Shown here: positions 1 through 5,181 of the stretch, in pieces
How the letters are laid out: every line of letters begins with the position of its first letter
Numbering within the stretch: position 1 is the stretch's first letter
From: Candidatus Saccharicenans sp.
Lineage (GTDB): Bacteria > Acidobacteriota > Aminicenantia > Aminicenantales > Saccharicenantaceae
Assembly: GCA_024653405.1 (NCBI GenBank)
Contig: JANLGB010000038.1
Location: 8,031 to 14,087 of the forward strand
DNA: 6,057 nucleotides
Direction: 5' to 3'
Notes under the pieces: model-generated
What the model was told of the DNA's origin: nothing
The model's input: the letters and a program-made list of their open reading frames with translations, nothing else
The model's database searches: none
Position numbers and translations under genes: made by a program

Positions 1-284
1 AATTCAAGCCAGACCTGGTCGTTTACCTGGCCGGGGCCGATCCTTACCGAAAGGACATGCTGAGCGGGCTGGATGTCTCGGCTGAAGCCCTGAAGAAAAG
101 GGACAAGCTAGTGATTGAAAGCGCCCGGAAATTAAAAATCCCCGTGGCCATTGTCCTGGGCGGCGGTTACACGGCCGAGATTGAAGAAACGGTCAGCATC
201 CACCTGAATACAATAAAAACCGCCATCAAGGTCTGGAAAAGGAGACCTCAATCGCTGGTGACGTCCTTGATCCAGTCCGAGTAG
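1..284 (+). CDS. Histone deacetylase-family amide hydrolase, C-terminal fragment
   Basis: This is the C-terminal 93 residues of a protein in the arginase/histone-deacetylase fold family (AcuC, HdaH and acetylpolyamine amidohydrolase relatives). These are zinc enzymes that remove acyl groups from amines. The start lies upstream of the window, and the reading frame begins at base 3. Two family landmarks are visible. One is the AGADP segment (residues 10-14), whose Asp13 corresponds to a zinc ligand. The other is VLGGGY (51-56), whose Tyr56 corresponds to the transition-state tyrosine. The stretch between them (GLDVSAEALKKRD, then a helix and IPVAIVLGGGY) follows the usual order in bacterial members. 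A Met at base 57 lies inside the catalytic domain and is not a start. The last 12 codons, stop included, overlap the end of cutA on the other strand. The acyl substrate cannot be told from this fragment. Confidence 0.9.
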   Translation, partial: FKPDLVVYLAGADPYRKDMLSGLDVSAEALKKRDKLVIESARKLKIPVAIVLGGGYTAEIEETVSIHLNTIKTAIKVWKRRPQSLVTSLIQSE

Positions 285-574
285 GCCTGGCTGGCCAGGG
301 TCACCGGCAGGGCAATGATCTCCTGCACCTCGTAGGGGTGGATTTCTTTTATTTTTTGCTCCAGCTCCGGGTATAGCTCAGCCCGGGTTTTAATCAACAG
401 CACCACCTCTTGGTCTTGGCACTTTTTTCCCTGCCAGAAGTAGATGGAAGTTCCATCGAGGAGGGTGCAGCAGGCCGCCAGCTTCTTTTCCACCAGCAAG
501 CTGGCCGCTTCCCTTGCCTGTTCCGGGCCGGGAAAAGTGGTCAGCACGAGTAGCAGCTCGGCCCGCTCAGCCAT
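248..574 (-). CDS. cutA: CutA1-family divalent cation tolerance protein
   Basis: This 108-residue protein is full length for CutA1, a small, very stable trimer related in fold to PII signal proteins. Its genetic link is to divalent copper tolerance, but its molecular role is unsettled. Family landmarks appear in order: LVLTTFP at the N-terminus (residues 9-15), KLAACC (31-36), SIYFWQGK (43-50), an acidic site and IKT around Glu56 and Lys62, HPYEV (79-83), and a C-terminal YSDWI (98-102). The usual proline after HPYEV is Gln84 here. The ATG lies 9 bases after the M20 stop codon, and the best ribosome binding site, CAGGAG, is formed by the last two M20 codons. The two genes are therefore probably co-transcribed and translationally coupled. 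The 3' end overlaps the end of the deacetylase gene by 37 bases. There is no signal peptide, so a cytoplasmic location is likely. Confidence 0.95.
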   Translation of the reverse strand: MAERAELLLVLTTFPGPEQAREAASLLVEKKLAACCTLLDGTSIYFWQGKKCQDQEVVLLIKTRAELYPELEQKIKEIHPYEVQEIIALPVTLASQAYSDWIKDVTSD

Positions 575-583
575 GGTTTCTCT

Positions 584-1822
584 TTACTCCTGCAGGAAAA
601 TATGGGCAAAGACTTTGGCGTCACCGACCATATTGTCGATTATACAGTACTCGTTAGGCATGTGGGCCGTTTCGTCCAGCCTGGACCAGCAGGCGGCCTC
701 GAAACCAGCTCTCCGGAACAGGGCGGCCACGGTGCCGCCACCGATGCCCATGGCCCGGGCTTCCTTGTGGTAAACTTCACGGACGGCCTTTTTCAGGGCC
801 TGGACGACGGCGGCCCGGGGCGAGGTAGGAGGAGCGGCCGGAGCTTTCTGGACAAGGCTCATCTCAATCTTCACTCGGAATTTCTTCTCAATGTCAGCTG
901 CTATCTTGCCGGCGGTCTTGAGAACCTTTTCCACGCTGTAGAGCGGGAGAATGCGGCAGTCCATGTAGAAGACATCCTCGCCGGGAATGGTATTGATGTT
1001 GGGCACATTGGCTTCTTTCTTGGTCGGCTCAAAGGTGGAAATGGGCGGGCTGAACAGCCGGTCTTTCTGGTTGAATATCCGGTAAAGTTTTTGCAACTCC
1101 GTGATCAGAAAGCTGGCTGCCTTGAAACTGTTGATGCCTTTCTCCGGAGTTGAGCCGTGAGCCTGTTTGCCCAGGGTCCTGATTTTAAGCCAGAGGATGG
1201 ATTTTTCGGCTACTTCAATCATGGTGCCGTGACTATTGCCGGCATCGGGCACGATGATCAGGTCATTGGGGCGGAAGACTTCGGTGTTATTCAGGACGTA
1301 GTCAATGCCTTTCTGGCTGCCGGTTTCCTCGTCGGCCACCAGGGCCAGGCCGACATCATAAGACGGTTTCAGCCCTTCGGCCATCAGGGCTTTGACGGCA
1401 AAAATGGAAGCCACCATGTCCTGCTGGTTGTCTTCAACGCCGCGGCCATAGATTCGGCCTTTTTCCACCCAGGCTTTGAAGGGGTCTCCTCGCCACTGAG
1501 CCAGCTCGCCGGGCGGGACCACGTCCAGGTGGGTCATGACCCAGATGGTCTTGCTGGAATCTTGTCCCCGGTAGAAGGCCAGGATATTCGGGCGGTAGCC
1601 GGAAGGCGCTTCCACGTCGGGGGCCTTGATGACCCGCAGGTCGTTGAAGCCGTTCTGGCGGAGGTAATTTTCCAGGAACTCGGCTTTCCTGGCTTCTCCT
1701 TCACCCCCACTGGCTGGAGCGATGGCCGGAATGGCACAGAGCTTCATTTGAAGCTCAATCATCTCGTCGCGCATGTTCTCCAGCCTTTTGGCCAGGCGGT
1801 TAAAAGTCTTCTTTTCAGGCAT
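584..1822 (-). CDS. M20-family metallo-hydrolase (DapE/ArgE/carboxypeptidase-like)
   Basis: This complete 412-residue cytoplasmic di-metal (zinc-type) amidohydrolase has the usual length for family M20. All expected active-site residues are visible: His98 and Asp100 (THLDVVP; metal ligand and supporting Asp), Asp131 in GRGVEDNQQ (bridging ligand), Glu165 (catalytic base) and Glu166 (ligand) in ADEETG, Asp193 in VPDAG, and His387 in ETAHMPNE. The central dimerisation/lid domain runs roughly from 205 to 320, with His222 in KQAHGSTPE matching the histidine that completes the partner subunit's active site in DapE-type dimers. The start is set by a strong AAGGAG six bases upstream and a promoter just beyond it. 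It leads a two-gene unit with cutA. Relatives cleave acetyl-ornithine, succinyl-diaminopimelate or dipeptides. No neighbour belongs to the lysine or arginine pathway, so the substrate stays open and a peptidase or aminoacylase role is equally possible. Confidence 0.93.
   Translation of the reverse strand: MPEKKTFNRLAKRLENMRDEMIELQMKLCAIPAIAPASGGEGEARKAEFLENYLRQNGFNDLRVIKAPDVEAPSGYRPNILAFYRGQDSSKTIWVMTHLDVVPPGELAQWRGDPFKAWVEKGRIYGRGVEDNQQDMVASIFAVKALMAEGLKPSYDVGLALVADEETGSQKGIDYVLNNTEVFRPNDLIIVPDAGNSHGTMIEVAEKSILWLKIRTLGKQAHGSTPEKGINSFKAASFLITELQKLYRIFNQKDRLFSPPISTFEPTKKEANVPNINTIPGEDVFYMDCRILPLYSVEKVLKTAGKIAADIEKKFRVKIEMSLVQKAPAAPPTSPRAAVVQALKKAVREVYHKEARAMGIGGGTVAALFRRAGFEAACWSRLDETAHMPNEYCIIDNMVGDAKVFAHIFLQE
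587..592 (-). promoter_or_regulatory. Ribosome binding site of cutA inside the M20 3' end
   Basis: CAGGAG on the minus strand is the last two sense codons of the M20 gene, just before its TAA. It sits 12 bases from the cutA ATG, which is rather far, so re-initiation by ribosomes finishing M20 may help cutA translation. Confidence 0.55.
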
Positions 1823-1828
1823 CGATTA

Positions 1829-1834
1829 CTCCTT
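1829..1834 (-). promoter_or_regulatory. Ribosome binding site of the M20 gene
   Basis: AAGGAG on the minus strand lies six bases before the ATG at 1822. This is near-ideal sequence and spacing, and it fixes the start of the M20 gene. Confidence 0.85.
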
Positions 1835-1850
1835 CTTTTTTTATAAAACG

Positions 1851-1880
1851 ATAATAACACCAGGCCGCGATTTAATTCAA
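1851..1880 (-). promoter_or_regulatory. Putative sigma-70-type promoter for the M20-cutA unit
   Basis: Read on the minus strand, a -35-like TTGAAT (1880-1875) is followed after 18 bases by a -10-like TATTAT (1856-1851). Transcription would start near 1844, giving a leader of about 22 bases that already contains the AAGGAG of the M20 gene. Consensus matches are 4/6 and 5/6. The position fits well, but this is pattern reading only. Confidence 0.5.
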
Positions 1881-1905
1881 GATAAAAAAGGCGGTTCTCC
1901 TGGTC

Positions 1906-1923
1906 GGCCGGAGTGGCCCGGCC
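1906..1923. repeat. Short inverted repeat in the divergent spacer
   Basis: GGCCGG and CCGGCC form a perfect 6-base stem with a 6-base loop. No T-run follows directly on either strand. The nearest is a T6 about 16 bases beyond the stem on the minus strand, so it is a poor terminator. It could be an operator half-site pair or chance in GC-rich DNA. Confidence 0.3.
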
Positions 1924-1991
1924 CATCCTGACCCAGCGCTGGAAACCGTGGCTGAAGCCTGTTATTAAATAGCTCCTATCTTTCATCTGAC

Positions 1992-2019
1992 TTGACTAAA
2001 TAATGCAGGCGAATAAAAT
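1992..2019 (+). promoter_or_regulatory. Putative sigma-70-type promoter for the glycosyltransferase
   Basis: TTGACT (1992-1997) and TAAAAT (2014-2019) are separated by 16 bases and match the sigma-70 consensus 5/6 and 5/6. A start near 2026 would give a leader of about 40 bases before the TTG at 2066. A second -10-like TATAAG at 2025-2030 has no -35 partner at proper spacing. Confidence 0.5.
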
Positions 2020-2056
2020 CAGGCTATAAGTTGGCGACTGTTGCCACCAGCGGTCC

Positions 2057-2062
2057 GGAGGG
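2057..2062 (+). promoter_or_regulatory. Ribosome binding site deciding the TTG start of the glycosyltransferase
   Basis: GGAGGG ends only three bases before TTG at 2066. The gap is shorter than usual. No ATG, GTG or other TTG exists in this frame between the in-frame stop at 2027-2029 and 2066, so this site supports TTG over the GTG at 2090. Confidence 0.6.
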
Positions 2063-2065
2063 CCC

Positions 2066-3250
2066 TTGAGCTCATCAGACAAACCCCAGGTGCTGTTTAT
2101 CGCCGGCTCGGGTGAGTTCGGCAGCGGTGAGAGCCAGATTCTTGATTATCTCCAGCTACCCGGAGACAAGCCTTTTTCCGCCGAATTGATTTTTCCGGCC
2201 GAAGGGCGTCTGGTCGAGAAGGCCAGGGCAGCAGGCCTGGAGGTCAGAGTAATCAAGGGGCACGATTGGCTGACTGATTTCCGGGAGCTCTGGCGTCAGC
2301 CTGTGGCCTGGGTCTACAACCTGAGCAGTTTTGTCCGGACCTCGGCCGTCATCAGAAAGAAAAAAGTCCAGCTGGTGCTGAGCCTGTCTTTCATCAACTG
2401 GACCGGGGCCCTGGCCGCCAGGCAGGAAGGGGTCAGCCATGTCTGGATGATCCGGGAAGTGCTCTCGGGTCGGACCAACTGGCTGAATTTTTTCTGGGGT
2501 CAATGGCTGGCCAGCCGCTTGGCCAACGACCTATCCGTCCGGGTGCTGATTGAATCTTCGCTGGCAGCGGAAATGTTCAGGCGCAAGAGGACGAGGGAAA
2601 AGTCTTTGATTCTGCCGCCGGCCATCGATGCTACCCAGTTCAAGCAGGAGTTGCTGGAACTCAGCCCCGGTAATCAGCCGACCGATATAGCTCTTTTTTT
2701 CAGCGGCCCCAACCTGAAGCGAATACTGGAAACCATCGAGGTCATCAGCCAGGTGGCTGGTAGCGGACATATTAAATCAGACCGTCCCACCACGGTCAGC
2801 CTGTTTTTCCCGGGCTTGAAAAAAAAGAGATGCGAAAAACTGGAGGAGGAAATCTGCCAGCAACCAGTTCCCCCTGGCCTGAGCCTGGAGTTTCCTGATG
2901 TTGATTGTCTCCCAGCCGGGTGGAGTAAATTCAAGCTGGCTGTTATTTTCCCCGGGTTTGACCCTCTGAGCCGGATTGTCCTGGAATCCGGATTAGCCGG
3001 GCTGCCGGTCATCGTGGAACAGGGGGCAGCCTCAGAGCTAGTCATACCGGGCCGCACGGGCTTTGTCTTTGAACACCAGGATTATAACCAGCTGGCTGCC
3101 TGCCTTGAAGAAGTCCTAAAGCACCCGGAAAGAGGTCACCAGCTGGGTCGGGCGGCGGGAGAACACGTCGAGAAGCATTTTGAGATCAACCCCTGGAAGG
3201 AAAAATTCGAAAAGATTATTGCCGGAGTCCTATCTTCTCCGGAGGGCTGA
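2066..3250 (+). CDS. Glycosyltransferase, GT4-like (GT-B fold)
   Basis: This 394-residue protein has the two-domain layout of a GT-B glycosyltransferase, which moves a sugar from a nucleotide-sugar to an acceptor such as a lipid or polysaccharide. The N-terminal half begins with a beta strand and a Gly-rich loop (VLFIAGSGEFGSGES, residues 9-23) and has the VSHVWMIRE segment (123-131). The C-terminal half carries the nucleotide-sugar signature around FDPLSRIVLE (298-307), GLPVIVEQGAASELV (312-326) and GRTGFVF (329-335), followed by LGRAAGEHVEKHF (360-372). The usual E-x7-E pair is Asp299/Glu307 here. No membrane segment or signal peptide is seen, so it probably works at the cytoplasmic face. 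TTG at 2066 is chosen because GGAGGG precedes it and a stop lies upstream in frame with no other start between. GTG at 2090 is a weaker option. It stands alone between two leftward units and overlaps the end of the phosphatidyltransferase by 21 bases. Donor and acceptor are unknown. Confidence 0.88.
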   Translation: MSSSDKPQVLFIAGSGEFGSGESQILDYLQLPGDKPFSAELIFPAEGRLVEKARAAGLEVRVIKGHDWLTDFRELWRQPVAWVYNLSSFVRTSAVIRKKKVQLVLSLSFINWTGALAARQEGVSHVWMIREVLSGRTNWLNFFWGQWLASRLANDLSVRVLIESSLAAEMFRRKRTREKSLILPPAIDATQFKQELLELSPGNQPTDIALFFSGPNLKRILETIEVISQVAGSGHIKSDRPTTVSLFFPGLKKKRCEKLEEEICQQPVPPGLSLEFPDVDCLPAGWSKFKLAVIFPGFDPLSRIVLESGLAGLPVIVEQGAASELVIPGRTGFVFEHQDYNQLAACLEEVLKHPERGHQLGRAAGEHVEKHFEINPWKEKFEKIIAGVLSSPEG

Positions 3251-3841
3251 AACTCCCACCCAGATATATTGCAGGCCGGAAACCACCGTGGCCAGCAGGG
3301 TCAGGTCATACAGCCAGCTCAACAGGCTGACTTCTTTTTGCAGGAAATTGAAAAACAGCACGGCCAGCACGGCCAGCACCTGGCAGACGGTGCTGGTTTT
3401 CCCCAGCAGGGTGGGCGGGAAGCTCTGCTTGATTTTCAGGAGGTAAAGAATTACGGCCCCGACCACTATCAGCAGGTCTCGTCCTAAAACCACCCAGAAG
3501 ACTTTCCAGGGCATGGTGTTGGGATGGGCAAAATCAGGAAAACTCAGGAGAAAAAAGCTGCTGAAAATAAGCAGCTTGTCAGCCAGCGGGTCGAGCCACA
3601 GGCCGGTGACTGAATGTTGATGCCAGAGACGAGCCGCCAGTCCATCCAGAACGTCGGTCAGGCCGGCAGCCAGGAAGATAAAAAAGGCCTCGGCCTGCTT
3701 GTGTTTCAAAAGAAAAATCACGAAGACCGGCACTAGCAGAATCCGCAGCAGCGTCAGGTAATTGGGAATGGTTCCGAAATTCGATCTTAACTTGGCTGTC
3801 AGTCTGGCTGTCTCATCCATGGCTCCCGGTTTCCTTTTCAC
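3230..3841 (-). CDS. pgsA: CDP-alcohol phosphatidyltransferase, probably PgsA
   Basis: This integral membrane enzyme of the CDP-alcohol phosphotransferase family has the complete signature D-x2-DG-x2-AR-x8-G-x3-D-x3-D: Asp63, Asp66-Gly67, Ala70-Arg71, Gly80, Asp84 and Asp88. These residues bind the metal and CDP-diacylglycerol. About five or six hydrophobic segments are visible (roughly 28-46, 51-62, 89-102, 114-136, 150-166, 176-196). The N-terminal PNYLTLLRILLVPVFV and the LLGKTST segment (145-151) resemble PgsA, which makes phosphatidylglycerol-phosphate from CDP-diacylglycerol and glycerol-3-phosphate. The GRDLLI segment (120-125) also occurs in other branches, so the acceptor alcohol is not certain. 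The GTG start overlaps the TGA of the upstream lipoprotein by 4 bases, giving 203 residues. An ATG at 3820 would give 196 residues and keep the whole domain. It is the last visible gene of the hflX cluster. Confidence 0.88.
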   Translation of the reverse strand: MKRKPGAMDETARLTAKLRSNFGTIPNYLTLLRILLVPVFVIFLLKHKQAEAFFIFLAAGLTDVLDGLAARLWHQHSVTGLWLDPLADKLLIFSSFFLLSFPDFAHPNTMPWKVFWVVLGRDLLIVVGAVILYLLKIKQSFPPTLLGKTSTVCQVLAVLAVLFFNFLQKEVSLLSWLYDLTLLATVVSGLQYIWVGVSALRRR

Positions 3842-5181
3842 TTAACCAAGTTTAACAGAATGTCGGCCATTCTCAAAGCTTCCATCCCAGAAACTGTCTG
3901 GTCTGGGCTAAACCTCCTCTGGCCTGATAGCTCCATCAACTGGTAAGCCACCATGTTTACCGCCAGCTGATAATAGGGATTATCGGCCGGGATGTCGCTG
4001 ATTTGAATCCTGTCCGGGGGAACGATGGGTAGCAGCCTTTTCCCCTTGCCCTTAAGATAATTTATTAGGCGGGAAAAAGTCTCGGCCAGTTCGGCCCGGG
4101 TCACCGGGCGAGTGGGTTCAAAGGTGTGGTTATCGTATTTATCCATCAGCCTGGCGGCCACCACCCTGATAATGAATTTAGCGGCCCAGCTGGTGGCAAT
4201 ATCAACGATGATGGGTGGGGCGGAAACCTGGGGCAGGAACTGGTTGAACTTGACAGCCAGGATGGCCGCCAGGTCCTGCCTGGTGATGGCCTGGGAATTG
4301 GCTATCTCGTTGTACATGCTGGGCAGTTCGATTATGCCCAGGCTGTTTTTCAGGAACTCGACTTTTTCCAGGACCTGCTTGTCACCCGGGGACAGCTCGG
4401 CCAGCTTTTCATAGATATCCAGGCTCTGACCCAGGTCGTCGTTGGCTTCCAGCGTTTCGGCATATTCTTTCAGGACCTGCTTATCCCGGGGCTGAAGGTT
4501 ATAGAGAGCCTGGTAATGGCTGAGGGCCTGGGAATATTTTTTTTCGCCCCGGTAAAGGCGGGCCAGCTGCAGGTGAGCTTCGACCAGTTCGGGCGAATAG
4601 AACAGGGCCTTGAGCAGGGCTTCTCGGGCCGGGTCCTTCCGGTTCTGGCTCAAGGCGCTGCGGGCAGCTTCCATCTGCTCCCGGGTCAGCCTGGTGCGCA
4701 GCTCTTCATATCTCGGTTTTGCCCAGTTGTGGTCCGGTGCTTTTTTCAGGATTTCGCGCAACTGCAGGAATTCCCTATCCTGGTCATTGAGCTGTTCATA
4801 AATGATGGCCAGACCGACCCGGGCTGAAATCAATTCCGGGTTGAGCTCCAGGGCTCTCAGGAAGAAAGCTTCGGCCTCGCCCAGCTGCTGTTCGTAAAGA
4901 CGGCAGTAGCCTTCGCCCAGGTTGAAGAAGGCATTGTCCCGCCCCAGCTGGCTGAATTCCCTCCGGGCCCGGTCTATGTTTCCCTGCTTCAGGCTTTTCC
5001 AGCCTTCCTCGAAGGCCAGCCTTTCATTCAGGCTGAGCTGGGCCAGAACCAGCGGCTGGGGATTTTCCAGGTGAAAAGCAGGTGGAACATATTCTTTTTT
5101 GAGAGGCAGGCTGATACAGGAACTTAAAACCAGAATCAGTCCGGCCAGGGCCGGAACCGCGATTTTATTTTTCCTTCTCAT
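3838..5181 (-). CDS. TPR lipoprotein with C-terminal SLH-like modules
   Basis: This 447-residue predicted exported lipoprotein has a positively charged start (MRRKNK), a hydrophobic core and a lipobox LSSC with Cys22 as the lipidation site. Residues about 52-275 are helical and TPR-like. The clearest units are near 84-116 (NLGEGYCRLYEQQLGEAEAF..ALELNP), 201-231 (AHLQLARLYRGEKKYSQAL..LQP) and 235-265. From about 281 the protein changes to S-layer-homology-like units. There is a half unit ending in ITRQDL (299-304), a good unit from VDIATSW (326-332) to VTRAEL (360-365), and a worn unit from ISDIPAD (394-400) with VSGMEAL (430-436) in place of TRAE. The ATG overlaps the hflX stop by 4 bases and has a strong AAAGGAG seven bases upstream. 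By inference it is an envelope lipoprotein whose SLH part touches peptidoglycan or a wall polymer and whose TPR part binds a partner. No specific function is known to me. Confidence 0.85.
   Translation of the reverse strand: MRRKNKIAVPALAGLILVLSSCISLPLKKEYVPPAFHLENPQPLVLAQLSLNERLAFEEGWKSLKQGNIDRARREFSQLGRDNAFFNLGEGYCRLYEQQLGEAEAFFLRALELNPELISARVGLAIIYEQLNDQDREFLQLREILKKAPDHNWAKPRYEELRTRLTREQMEAARSALSQNRKDPAREALLKALFYSPELVEAHLQLARLYRGEKKYSQALSHYQALYNLQPRDKQVLKEYAETLEANDDLGQSLDIYEKLAELSPGDKQVLEKVEFLKNSLGIIELPSMYNEIANSQAITRQDLAAILAVKFNQFLPQVSAPPIIVDIATSWAAKFIIRVVAARLMDKYDNHTFEPTRPVTRAELAETFSRLINYLKGKGKRLLPIVPPDRIQISDIPADNPYYQLAVNMVAYQLMELSGQRRFSPDQTVSGMEALRMADILLNLVK

Larger units (their letters stand above)
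1823..2065. other. Divergent spacer between the M20 and glycosyltransferase genes
   Basis: This is the only sizeable gap in the window and holds no convincing gene. The left end carries the M20 ribosome binding site and a leftward promoter, and the right end carries a rightward promoter and the glycosyltransferase ribosome binding site. Between them, about 1881-1990, lies roughly 110 bases with no role that I can assign. It is GC-rich at first, includes an inverted repeat (1906-1923), and then turns AT-rich. A leftward reading frame crosses part of it (ATG at 1986), but it has no ribosome binding site and runs into M20 out of frame. Confidence 0.7.

Noticed and set aside
286..299. Palindrome CCTGGCTGGCCAGG just after the deacetylase stop, considered as its terminator
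   Set aside because: It has a 5-6 base stem with almost no loop, no following T-run, and lies within cutA coding sequence.
477..507. Inverted repeat GCCAGCTT/AAGCTGGC inside cutA
   Set aside because: It lies in the conserved coding region (the segment containing ASLLVEKKLAA), has a 13-base loop and no T-run. The codons explain it.
602..1846. Two long + strand reading frames (602-1153 and 1157-1846) opposite the M20 gene
   Set aside because: They are exact antisense of a gene with all its catalytic residues. Their translations resemble no family I know, and the openness follows from the codon bias of the real gene.
1759..1986. A 75-residue - strand frame reaching from the spacer into the M20 start
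   Set aside because: It has no ribosome binding site, overlaps the M20 start out of frame and spans the putative M20 promoter.
4126..4827. A 233-residue + strand frame opposite the TPR-SLH gene
   Set aside because: It is antisense to a well-supported lipoprotein gene. It has Gln- and Gly-rich shadow composition and no recognisable domain.
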